Source of the DNA: Coptis chinensis
Taxonomy: Eukaryota > Streptophyta > Magnoliopsida > Ranunculales > Ranunculaceae
Direction of reading: 5' to 3'
Assembly (NCBI GenBank): GCA_015680905.1
Contig: CM027378.1
Span: 80,567,501-80,631,500, forward strand
DNA: 64,000 nt
The notes under the pieces were generated by a model, which saw nothing but the letters and a program-made list of their open reading frames with translations, had not been told where the DNA came from and ran no database searches. Of this stretch, positions 1 through 9,640 are shown piece by piece. A program made the position numbers and the translations under genes. The stretch's first letter is position 1. The number at the start of each line of letters is the position of its first letter.

Positions 1-291
1 TGCCATCCAGATCAAGATGAATGTATTTTAACTCAGTGGGAAGAGGTTTAAGCTCAGGGGTGGGAGGAGTGGGAATGAGGGATTCAAAAGGGTCTTCCTC
101 CTCTATAATGCAGATTTGTTCAGGAATGAGTTCTTCAAACTCAGGAACTATATCATGGATAGGAGTAGATTCTAAGGGGGCATGTACTTATTAGATGTAA
201 GCATCCTCAGTACTACCAAAGGAAAGATATTTGTGCATCTAATTTTCTAGAAAAGTTTTATTAAAATAATCTTGGGAGAGATTTTCTATCA

Positions 292-888
292 TTATACAGT
301 GGGATGACTAGGGTTTTTGTACTTAACGATTATGTTGTGCTCAGATAAAGAGGGAAATTGTTCTGTTAAAAAGGTTTCTTTAGGTATGTTTGTTTTTCTC
401 TTTGTAGAGCACAAATCTTTGAGAAACTTAGCGTGTTTTGGAAGATGTTTTATGGCATCAAGGAAAGGTAGGTTTATCATTAAATATTTGAACACTTCCC
501 TAATCTCGTCAAAATTATTGTCCTTCTTTAGCATAGCTAGTCTCTGGGGAAATGGGGCTTTTTCCTTATATTTAGCATTAGGGTCAATAGGAGTATTGCG
601 CTTTTCTTTAACTTTTGTTATTTTCCCCTTAGGTTGAGGTTTAACTGGTACTTCTACAGTGGTAAGATCTTCAGTTTCAACTACGGTATCTAGTAAGGTT
701 TCATTTTCTTTTTCAATTTGTGGGGAATCCTCAGGCATTATAAGTTTGTTTTCAACCACTTTCCCTAAACAGAGAGTAGTTACGGCTTTTAATTCTCCTT
801 GTATTAAATTGTCATTACTAGGATTACCAATAAATTCAAAGGCTATGTTTGTTGATTTTGGATTAGGTACGGGTTGACCTAGAAACAC
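292..888 (-). pseudogene. Athila gag-protease linker
   Basis: This segment joins gag to protease in Athila-like polyproteins. The 198-residue open segment contains KYKEKAPFPQRLAMLKK, then EVFKYLMINLPFLDAIKHLP and KFLKDLCSTKRK, the conserved block that normally precedes the aspartic protease. It ends at NPSHPTV where the protease should begin. Instead of the protease, bases 290-1 read directly into the later acidic linker (PEFEELIPEQ, then PELKPLPTEL). The protease core therefore seems to be deleted in this copy, whereas it is present in element 2 at 6236-6666. Confidence 0.75.
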
Positions 889-957
889 TCCTTTTTGTTG
901 GGTTTTTTCTTGGGATAAATGTTTAATGGATTGTTGGATAGCTAGTAATATATGTTG

Positions 958-1501
958 TTAAGCTTGCATGTATGCATCGAATCTATCAATTTGGGAAGGT
1001 TTAGTTGCCACGGGTTGTGTAACAGGAACTATCTCATGTTGATTATTAATGGGTGGATTTTGATAGTTGTTATTAACCGGGACTAAACTTCTATTATTAT
1101 TATTACTATTATTATTATTATTATTACCTTGCCCTTGTCCTTGCCTTGGTTGATATTGATTGTAGTTGTTGGTGGGCATAACGTTTTGATTACTAAAACC
1201 TAGAGGTGCCGCTTGATGGTGATTATTATCCCAACTAAAATTAAGATTTTGTCTCCAAGATGCGTTAGGTATATAATTAAAAGCTTTGCACAACTTCTGG
1301 CTGTGATGGCGGTTGTTCATAAGCAAGAGGACAATAATGATTGGAATGCTCAAGACTAAAACAAAAATTACAGCGAAGAGAGTTTATATTCATTATTAAA
1401 GTGGGTTTCTCTTCTTGTTTATTGACAGAAAGGGCATCTACCTTACGAGTGAGGGATTCAATTAAAGTTTTATGTTTAGGATCTTGTTTAACCTCAAACA
1501 T
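958..1501 (-). pseudogene. Athila gag, zinc knuckle and Asn/Gln-rich tail
   Basis: The minus-strand open segment 1501-1277 carries a CCHC zinc knuckle, CNFCFSLEHSNHYC (CX2CX4HX4C), the nucleic-acid-binding motif of gag nucleocapsid. It overlaps a second open segment (1353-958) in another frame that continues with a low-complexity stretch very rich in Asn, Gln and Pro, encoded partly by an (ATT/AAT)n run around 1100-1125. The change of frame near 1290-1340 shows at least one indel. The related knuckle in element 2 (about 7610-7810) is more degraded. Confidence 0.75.
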
Positions 1502-2198
1502 ACCGGGTTGCCTTATCTATAAAAGAAGAAGGAATGGAGTGGGAGTAATCGTTACCTCCCAAGTTGTTACTTTTCTTGGATTGATTATCTAGAAAGTTAT
1601 AAGCATATGGGGCTCCTTTACCTAGGAAATTTCCTCCATTCATGATATCTAAAGTCAATTTATGATGTTCGGATATGCCTTTAAAGAAGGCCTGAACTAG
1701 TGTGTCTTTACCAAGATTATGATAGGGACATTCTACTAAAAGAACAGTGAAACGATTCCAAGCCTTAGAAAAGGATTCTTGAGGCTTTTGGCAAAATAAA
1801 TGAAAATGTGATAGCATTTCATCAGTCTTCTGTGGTGGATAAAATTGTTCCATTAATAATTCAACTAATTTTTCCCATGTGTCGACATAGTTCGGCTTTT
1901 GTGCTGTTAGCCAAGCAGCCGCTTTGTCAGCTAGGATGAAAGGAAACACCCTGAGCTTTATTTGTTAAGGTCTTACATTAGGATGATGAAATGTAGTAAG
2001 AACTTGTTGTATCCTACGTAAGTGTTGATAAGGCTTCTCATGGTCTAACTCATGAAAAACAGGTAGCAGATAAAATATATTGGGGGGGATTCTGAAATAA
2101 TCTCCTGTAGTATCTGCAAGAATTATGTAGGACTCAAGTCTATCGTTTAAAGCCTTATAGAAATTAGAGAGGGGTCTCTCTGCTATTTCTTCACCCAT
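1494..2198 (-). pseudogene. Athila gag, N-terminal and central (capsid-like) part, broken
   Basis: This is the structural gag protein of a Ty3/gypsy element, which packages the RNA intermediate. Two open segments on the minus strand (2198-1965 and 1949-1494) follow each other with a break near 1950-1965. The second contains FILADKAAAWLTAQKP and FYPPQKTDEMLSHFHLF, followed by an FSKAWNRF segment. These are hallmarks of the plant Retrotrans_gag domain (ADKAxxWL...FFPP...ESxxxAWxRF). The first has the typical start MGEEIAERPLSNFYKAL. A degenerate second copy lies at about 7600-8650 in element 2 and helps define the family. The stop/shift makes a single gag polyprotein impossible as read. Confidence 0.8.
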
Positions 2199-2199
2199 T

Positions 2200-3280
2200 C
2201 CTACAAATATAGTTGTGGTAGGTGTAGGTGGTGTGTCGTGTGGTGCTTGGTGAATTTCTAGATAGGTGATTATTTCGTGTCTATGATAAACTAATATGGC
2301 AGGTTTATGTGATTATCTCATGCAAGTTCTAAGTCTAATAGTCAATTCCTAACGAAAGCATGCAAATATATAGCCCCGATTATTACTAGAAATATAATCC
2401 TCTAATATCAATTCGAGGATGTAAAAAGATGTTACCTACAAAGGCTTTTGCTACGTGTATAAATAAGCGCCTTCAACACCTTGAAGCACGCGTCTATGTT
2501 ACTTGAACAATTATACGAGTACTGTTCCAGTTACACGGTGTGGATTGTGAAGTTCTGTAAAAAGTTTAACCTTATTAGTTTTAAAACTTTAAGAATTAGG
2601 AAAATGTTTTTTACTATAGGCTTCGTGTTGGGCCTGGATGTCAGGCCTATGAAACAGGCTTTGGTAATGGGTGGGCTTACTAATTTAACTAAGATTAATT
2701 ATTTATTTATTTTTTGTATTTTTTATCAAACCAACGCCAGGTCACTTAGGAATTTGAGGGAGGTTGTCTGTCCGTGCACGTTCCTTAATTAGAGAATCCC
2801 AAATTCTTTCAGTTTGCTAGACACCATTTAGAATGAAGAAAAATATTTTTTTTTTTAATTTTGTAATTTATAGCATACGAGTACTGTATTGTCCTCGTTA
2901 GAGAATATTGCAAATAATATTAAAAGATTAATTTACTATATTTAACCTAGGGCGCGTGCACGCTTAGCAATAGGGAAAATTGGGCACGATGCGCGAGTTA
3001 AATACTATTAGCCCAATTAGTTAAATACTAATTGGGTTAATTGGGCTAATTGGGCTAATTAGCGAATACAAAATTGAGGCGCGCGCGCTCGTGAATTAAA
3101 ACTAGGGTTTGAAATTTTTAGAGTTAGGTCACAGGAGGGCATAGAGTTGGTTGAACAACTCATATGCTCTCGAACAGTAGTAGAAAAATTCAAAGAAATT
3201 ACGAACAGTGTTTTCAGTGTGTGTTTTGTGAATAGTAAAAATAGTGTTTTGTAATCTAAACACGCGTAATATAAATGAAC
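2200..3280 (-). other. Element 1 leader (untranslated region between primer site and gag)
   Basis: There is no supported gene here. About 2200-2870 is clearly homologous to 8600-9268 upstream of gag in element 2, in the same order and orientation, for example the shared CTTCGTGTTGGGCCT block. That marks it as retrotransposon leader. At about 3000-3070 there is a short run of the word AATTGGGCTAATT and variants, which also occurs in the inner part of the MULE inverted repeats nearby. Confidence 0.6.
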
Positions 3281-3282
3281 TA

Positions 3283-3300
3283 GATGGCAAGCAGCGCTAT
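3283..3300 (-). promoter_or_regulatory. Degenerate primer-binding site (tRNA-Asp-like)
   Basis: Immediately after the LTR end, the minus strand reads AGCGCTGCTTGCC. This resembles the GGCGCCGTTGCCGG primer site, complementary to the tRNA-Asp 3' end, that many Athila elements use. Its position exactly next to the predicted LTR boundary supports both calls. Several mismatches suggest an old copy. Confidence 0.55.
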
Positions 3301-3372
3301 TGATAAGAAAGACTTATCTAAGTTAAAGCAGTAAATATTGAAGAGTGCAAGAAACAGTATATTATCAAGATA

Positions 3373-4564
3373 AGACTATTTAGTACCACGTACTTTCATT
3401 TTTTTCCCTAAATGGCACATATACCTTGTTTCTCGCATATTAGTACCACAAACTCTTAATTTGTTTCAATTTAGCACCTCCGTCAGTTTTCCGTCCAATT
3501 TGTCTAATGGCGCTAAATAACCCAATTAGCCCAATTAACCCAATTATTAGAAAATTTAGGGGTAAATTTAGGGGTAAATAGCCCAATTAGCCCAAATTGG
3601 GTTATTTAGCCCAAATTGATTGAAATCTCGTGCAAAAAAAAATTTCATCCGACCGAGAGAGATAGAATGTTACCGGAGCAAAAGATACTCAATTGGTGAA
3701 AACTACACTATAAATGGCCATATCCATCGGAGACACGTATGTTGCTTCAGCGAATCAATTGGTTTGTCTCGAAAACAGATAAATAATTGGTTCATAAATG
3801 CAAAGGAAACAACATTGGAAACCGTCGGGGCGTGGAAGACCTGATGTATCTTTTGGATGTCGCTAGAAAATGGATTGTTGTTTGAAGCAGTCAAAACATG
3901 AAATCAATCATCTGTTGTTTATTAGCACCCTCACCACTTAGTTTATCCATAACAATAAGCTAATGTTCATAATCTCAACCAAGAAACAACGGTGCCATTT
4001 CAGTCGGTGGCCTATCACTAAAATTCGACCCAGAGTTCAAAGGCGAGTATGATAAGTGACCACCTGATCGATGAACCCGGTTACATATCTGAGTGTTGAA
4101 ACGAGTGGTAATCGATGGGTTTAAAACACGGAGTGAGTGTGAAAGAAGGAGTGAAGGTTTTCTTTGGTTACAAATAAGTGGTTTTAAGATTGATGATGTG
4201 GAGAGGAGTTCGATCTATTGGTTAATACCAGACTGAGAGAGATAGAATGTTTCAGATTTTCTTACAACAAACTTTAAATTCAAAAAATGACAAATGTTTT
4301 GGATAGAAGGTTTAGAGAGAGAGAGTTAACGGAGACAACAAAGATAATTAAGGGAATCAAAACTCAAATTAAGAAGCACTAATGTCATCTTGACATTGGG
4401 CTAATTGGGTTATTTAGCGTAGTTAGACAAATTGAACGAAAAACAGACTGAGGTATTAAATTGAAACAAATTAAGAGTTCGTGGTACTAATACGCGAGAA
4501 ACAAAGTACAGGAACCATTTAGGAAAAAAAATGAAAGTATGTGGTACTAAATAGTCATAAACTC
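3373..4564. mobile_element. Non-autonomous Mutator-like element (Pack-MULE type) with 9-bp TSD
   Basis: Long terminal inverted repeats of about 160 bp can be read directly. The left arm from GACTATTTAGTACCAC is matched by the complement of the right arm ending GTGGTACTAAATAGTC, and the match continues through TTTCAATTTAG and CGCTAAATAACCCAATTAG. The element is flanked by the identical 9-mer ATCAAGATA at 3364-3372 and 4565-4573, the TSD length typical of Mutator. The right terminus has about 7 extra bases compared with the left. It has no transposase of its own and holds a fragment of a KNOX homeobox gene. It sits inside the element 1 LTR. Confidence 0.85.
3655..3845 (+). pseudogene. KNOX homeobox gene fragment captured by the MULE
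   Basis: KNOX proteins are TALE homeodomain transcription factors. Three short frames in succession match the KNOX homeodomain: about 3670-3750 reads LPEQKILNW, a stop where Trp is expected, then KLHYKWPYPSE; the next frame reads GLSRKQINNWFIN (recognition helix); the third reads QRKQHWKPS. Known class I KNOX proteins have LHYKWPYPSE, KQINNWFINQRKRHWKPSE in this order, so identity is strong despite a nonsense change and two frame shifts. The tail after WKPS (GRGRPDVSFGCR, then stop) does not match the family. It is a non-functional gene fragment, most likely transduplicated. Source exon borders are not resolvable here. Confidence 0.85.
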
Positions 4565-5802
4565 ATCAAGATATGAAACTCTCTAAATCATGTAATAAAG
4601 AGGAGAGTAGTTATGTTCGTACCACTCTAGTCGTACACTACTTGAATGCAAGTCTAGATTAGAAATATACTTTACTAGTGATAGTCAAAACAGTAGATTT
4701 GAGGGTGAAAAATAGTGTATTAAATGACAAGAGAAGAGATTAGAAGGGGTTTAACCCGCCACGCAATTCGATTGACTATTAGTTAGTATCGAATCGCTTG
4801 TTTTAATGCCTAGTGACTACCAAGTCCTCTCGGATCAAGGCTTCACTAGCATAAGAATTTAGCTCCACCACAAATCTCTTTGGTGGTGGCGCTATACTCT
4901 AGTTCTACGTTATGAGCTCTATCTCTAGACACTCACAATGAAGAACTTGAAGTTTTTAAGGCAAAACAATACTAAACTAATGTTTAATCATCCTCACATG
5001 GCTTCATAAAGCTCCTCTAATGGAGGTTTACCTTTGTGTCATAGAAATCATGCTAACTAAACAATAATAATAAGACATAGTATAAAGAAAATACCATAAT
5101 TGAAATACTAAAACTTTTTATTGATGGGAATTAATGGTGGCTACAAACTAAATTATTCTAACCCTAAAGAAAGTAAAACTAATTATAACTAAGAGGTTGT
5201 TAGAAAAAATTATTAAAACTAAAACTACTGAGGGTTTGCTAGAAGAGGAGTATTAAGTTTAGCCTTAACCCTCTTTATATAGGAGAGGGTTAGGGTTAAT
5301 ATTTCATGCATGGGCCAAAAAGGGGGACTTTAGACCTCTAATGTGAGCCCAAAGTCCATTAGGTTAAGTCTAAAGAGGCCACAACTGTTAGAAATTATTT
5401 TCATACCCTTTTCATCCACTTTTACAGCTCTTATTAGGGAAAGGACGGGTCCATTGGAAAGGTGATTCCGAGTTGGTTATTTTGACATAAAGTAGACCCA
5501 ATTCCGAGGCCTGAGTCCAAAGATACGTCCTGTTGAAGTTCTATTGACTTTTCTGTCTTTTTCTACCCAGATTGACTTTGACTAGGCTTGAAAAAGTCTT
5601 TTCTCAATGATTCTTGGGCTTTAAAGGTAGAACTTCCTCAGCAATCATCTTGACTCATTTTCCATGCTAAAGTGGTGCTTTTAATCACCTAATCAACTTC
5701 AAGTCCTGAAATGCATAAAAATACATAAACAGTACTAACTTTTATTTATTATAAACATAATTGGCCTACGTAGAATACTATTAAAAGGTTTAAACTACAC
5801 TT

Positions 5803-6225
5803 TTAGGTGCTTATTAGTGCTCTAGGTACTTCTTGAGAGGCTGGATCATCACAGGCTCTCAGAAACTCGTCGAATTCTTCATCTAGGTTGTTCGCATCCA
5901 CATAATTGTGGTATTCATCTGCTTCTTTGAGAAATTCATCTATCTCATTCATTGTGAGATTGACTTCATCTCCCATAAGGTCGGAAGGCAGGGTGGAAAA
6001 TTCTTCATCTATTTCAGTTATGTTTAGGGAGTCAAAATTGTGATCTTTGTCTTCTTCCCTAAGAGGGGTATCTACTAGTGTGGAGAGTAAGGCATCGGCT
6101 ACACTAATGTGATATACAAGACTCTCAATATACTTCACTTCTCCTTCTATATGCAAACCTAGTTTTCCATGCTTGAGTCTTAAAATGTTAACTTCCTCAG
6201 ACAGATTCCCAAAGGAAAGAGTCAT
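5803..6225 (-). pseudogene. Athila protease-RT linker (acidic)
   Basis: This 140-residue minus-strand open segment starts with MTLSFGNLSEEVNIL, the tail end of the protease fold. It then becomes rich in Asp and Glu (EIDEFLKEADEYHN, EEFDEFLRACDDPA), as is usual for the poorly conserved stretch before RT in Athila polyproteins. It ends exactly where the LTR of element 1 begins, so its last codons and stop come from the insertion junction. Confidence 0.65.
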
Positions 6226-6235
6226 TGATCCATCC

Positions 6236-6666
6236 CGACAATTGATTTAGGCATTAGCAATTGCCAAGAAAGGATTACTTAAGATTATGGGAATAGAATA
6301 ATGTGCAACTTTTGTGTCAAGAATAACAAAGTCAGTTGGGTAGTAAAAATCTTGAACTTTAACGAGAATGTTTTCAACTACACCTTTGGGATACTTAATA
6401 GAACGATCGGCTAACTACAAAGTCATTTTGGTTTGTTTAAGCTCATGGAGACCTAATTTTTTATATAAATAAAAATGGAGTAAGTTAACACTCGCCCCTA
6501 GGTCTAATAGTGCAGTTGTTATGAAGTTATCGCCTAAGGTGCATTGTACAGTAGGACGACCAGGGTCCTTGTACTTAACGATTCTGTTATGTTCAGATAA
6601 AGATGGGTATTGTTTAGTTAAGAAGGCTTCTCTAAGTATGTTGGTTTTTCTCTTCGTGGTGCACAA
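6236..6666 (-). pseudogene. Athila aspartic protease region
   Basis: This retroviral-type aspartic protease would cleave the Gag-Pol polyprotein. The minus strand reads GDNFITTALLDLGASVNLL, with the plant Ty3 active-site motif D-(L/S/T)-G-A. The following part reads YPKGVVENILVKVQDFYYPTDF and then IILSNPFLAIANA, corresponding to the family's flap region and ILGRPFLAT C-terminal motif. An in-frame stop separates the first half (6666-6415) from the second. Upstream of the active site the KRKTN..EAFLT..YPSLSEHN linker matches element 1, which lacks this domain. Confidence 0.8.
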
Positions 6667-6769
6667 CTCTTTTAGAAACTTAGCGTGTCCAGGTAGACTT
6701 TTTATAGCATCTAGAAAAAGGTAGGTTTATATTCAGATTTTTAAACACTTCCCTAATCTCATCAAAATT

Positions 6770-8650
6770 CTAGTCCTTTTTAGACACAACTAGTCTATGT
6801 GAAAATGGTGATTTTTCTCTATACTTAGCATAAAGGTCAACAATATTATTAACCTTGTCTTTCTCCGTTGCCATTTTCCAACTAGGTTTCCATATTATAA
6901 CCTCTACAGGTGTAGGATCATCAATTTCTATTATTTGGTATTGTAAGGTTTTCTCTTTTGGTTGTGGTTGGACTGGAACTTCTACAATTATAGGGTCTTC
7001 AGTTTCCATGACAGTATTTGGTATGGTTTCATTCTTAGTTTGTGGGTGATCTTTAGGCATAGTTACTTGGTTATCAACTACCTTTACTCGAACGGGGTAG
7101 TAGTGCCTCAGAGGTCCCCTTGGTTTATATTACCATAACATTAAATACTATTTACTTCGGGGTAGTGTTTGTATACTTAGGATTAGGCACTTCTTGACTT
7201 GGAAACATGTCGCTTTTGGTTATTATTTTGGTTAGGAGATAGATCAATAACCTTTTCACACAAAAAGACCGCGCATCATTTGCATTATTTATTGTAGCAT
7301 GTTAGTGTTTTGATCATGCCGATCTTTCATAAATCTGCAGTTTTGTTCATTTTGTTCCTTCATCAAGTTGGAGTTTTGTTGCATAATTTGATTTTGATGT
7401 TGCAGAAAGTTACTACTACGCCCTCCTAGATGGTTTAACCGGTGGAGTTACCGTAACTAAAAGCTTGATGAGCGCTCATGTCCGGATGTTAATAGTTCTC
7501 AGGTCATGGGCACTAAACTTCTATTCTCGGTCACCTACTTGTCCTTGTCCTAGATGTTGGTTAAATTGGTGGAAGTTTGTAGTGGGCCTAACATTTTGAT
7601 TATTAACATTTAGAGGTGTATCTTGTTGTTGTGGATTATAATTAGTGTTTTGCCTCTATTGTATGTTAGGGTTGTTATTAAAAGCCTTGAAAATTGTCCG
7701 CTATGGTAGTGTATGTTCATGGACAAGAGAACAATAGAAGTCGAATGCTCGGGACTAAAATAGAAATTACAACAATGAGAGTTTATATTCATGACCGGAG
7801 TGGGTTTCACTTCTTTTTATTTACGAAAGGGCATCTACCTTATAAGTAAGGAATTCAATTAAAGTTCTAAGTTCAGGATCTGATTTAACCTCAAACATAC
7901 TGGCTGCCTTAGCTGTAGAAGAAGAAGGGATGGAGCGGGAGTAACCGTTACCTCCCCAATTGTTACTTTTCTTAAATTGATTTTTATCTAGAAAGTTATA
8001 AGCATCTGTGGCTCCTTTGCTTAAGAAATTACCTCCGTTAATGATATCTAAAGTCTCCTTATAGTGTTGGGATAAGCCTTTGAAGAAGGCACAAACTACT
8101 GTGTCTTTACCAAGATTATGATGGGGACATTCTACTACAAGATCAGTGAAACGATTCCAAGCCTCAGAAAAGGATTCTTAAGGCTTTTGGCGAAATAAAT
8201 GAATATGTGATAGCATATCATCAGTCTTCTGTGGTGCATAAAATTGTTCCGTAAATAATTCGACTAGTTTTCCCCATGTGTCGATAGAGTTTGGCTTTTG
8301 TGATGTTAGCCAAGCTGTTGCTTTGTCAGCTAGGGTGAAAGGAAACACCCTGAGCTTTATTTGTGTAGGTGTTATGTTAGGATGATGGAATATAGTAATA
8401 ACTTGTTGTATCCTACATAAGTGTTAATAAGGCTTCTCATGGTCTAACCCATGGAAAATAGGTAGCAAATTAAATATATTGGGGGGGATTCTAAAATCTC
8501 CCATAGTATCTGCAAGAATGATGCAAGACTCAGGTCCATCGTTTAAAGCCTTATAAAAATCAAAGAGTGGTTTCTCTACTATTTCTTCACCCATTGCTAC
8601 AAATTTAGTTAGGGTGGGTGTAGGTGGTGTGTGTGGTGATGTGTGAATGT
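6770..8650 (-). pseudogene. Degraded Athila gag and gag-protease linker of element 2
   Basis: An open segment at 7060-6770 (YREKSPFSHRLVVSKKD near its end) corresponds to the KYKEKAPFPQRL linker of element 1. From about 7600 to 8650 the nucleotide sequence follows the gag of element 1 closely (for example GTGTCTTTACCAAGATTATGAT and the ...TTCTTCACCCATTGC start region) but every frame is broken. The zinc-knuckle region near 7700-7780 has lost its reading frame. It was recognised by direct comparison with 958-2198. Confidence 0.7.
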
Positions 8651-9269
8651 CTAGATAGGCGATTATTTTTGCACCGATGATAAACTAATAAGGCAGGTTT
8701 ATGTGTAGTAGATCTTAATCTCATGCAAGTTTTAAGTATAATAAGCAATTCCTAACGAGCATGCAAAAATAGCTTGATTATTACTAGAAATATAATCCTC
8801 TTACAGTAGATTCGAAGATGTAAAGAGGTGTTACCCGAGCGCCATTCCTACGCCAGATAAATAGCATTTTCAACATCCTTGAAGCACGCCTATGTTATTT
8901 TAACAATTATAATGAAATCTTGGTCCGGGTACACAGTGTGGATTGTGAAGTCCTGTAAAAAGTTAACCTTATTAGTTATAAAGCTTTAAGAATTGGGATA
9001 AGGCTTTTTACTATGGGCTTCGTGTTGGGCCTAGATGTCAGGTCTATGAAACGGGCTTTGGTAGTGGGTGGGTTTACTAATTTTAACTAAGATTAATTAA
9101 TTTTTTTGTATTTTTCTATCAAACCAACGGCCAGGTCACTTAAGAATTTGAGGGAGGTTATCCGTGCTTGCACGTTCATTAATTAGAAAACTCCAAATTC
9201 TTTCAGTTAGCTAGACACTGTTTAGAATGAAGAAAAATAATTTTTAAAATTTTGTAGTTGGTAGCATAT

Positions 9270-9640
9270 CACTACTAAAAAAAGGACATATTATGACGTA
9301 TGTTTTTTATCTATCTTGACGGTTTTGTTGAAAAACGTCAAGATAGGTGTCTTGGTGATATTTTTATGACGGAAATTGCAACAATATGTTGTGTATGACA
9401 CAGGCGTCAAGAAAATATGATAATTTCATGACGGCTATTCCAACATTATGTCGTATAAGACACAGGCATCAAGAAAAAATGATAATTTCATAACGGCTAT
9501 TCCAACATTATGTCGTGTAAGACACAGGCATCAAGAAAATATAATAATTTCATGATGGCTATTCCAACATTATGTCGTATAAGACACAGGCGTCAAGAAA
9601 ATATGATAAATTTATTACGTGTTTCCAAAAACAGTCAGGT
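9270..9640 (+). mobile_element. CACTA-type transposon end with 62-bp subterminal repeats
   Basis: The element-2 leader stops at CACTACTAAAAAAAGGAC (9270), a typical CACTA terminal motif. From 9363 to about 9606 there are four tandem units with a 62-bp period (TTTATG/TTCATG at 9363, 9425, 9487, 9549) built around ATGACGGCTATTCCAACATT and GACACAGGC(G/A)TCAAG. Subterminal repeats that bind transposase are characteristic of CACTA elements. I found no matching right end (TTTTAGTAGTG) downstream, so the other boundary is unknown and the element may be truncated. Confidence 0.6.

Larger units (their letters stand above)
1..5816 (-). mobile_element. Athila-type Ty3/gypsy retrotransposon, element 1 (5' part; pol continues off the window)
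   Basis: Read on the minus strand, the order is LTR (5816-3301), degenerate primer-binding site (about 3300-3283), leader (3280-2200), gag (2198 to about 890) and the gag-pol linker (888-1). The LTR begins inside the protease-RT linker of element 2, so this copy appears nested in an older relative. The window ends just before reverse transcriptase: the first 60 bases, complemented, read PELKPLPTELKYIHL, a signature that precedes RT in Athila-like polyproteins. Gag is split by stops and a shift, so the copy is not autonomous. The left end and a target duplication cannot be checked here. Clade assignment is inference from family motifs. Confidence 0.8.
3301..5816 (-). repeat. Athila LTR (5' LTR of element 1), split by a MULE
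   Basis: On the plus strand the LTR runs from TGATAAG at 3301 to the complement of TAATAAG ending at 5816. Subtracting the inserted MULE and its duplicated 9 bp leaves about 1315 bp, close to the 1344 bp of the related LTR at 15314-16657. Shared blocks with that LTR include the CTCCTCTAATGGAGGTTT... block, GTCTGAGTCCAAAGATA-like text, and CTGAAATGCATAAAAA. The start dinucleotide is TA, not TG, probably a mutation. At 5817 the sequence switches to the coding linker of element 2. Confidence 0.75.
5817..9268 (-). mobile_element. Athila-type Ty3/gypsy retrotransposon, element 2 (older, interrupted)
   Basis: Minus-strand order is leader (9268-8600), degraded gag (about 8650-7600), linker (7060-6770), protease (6666-6236) and post-protease acidic linker (6225-5803). 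It is cut at 5817 by the LTR of element 1 and at 9268-9270 by the start of a CACTA-like sequence. Its leader matches that of element 1. It has far more stops than element 1, consistent with being the older host of the nested insertion. Confidence 0.75.
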
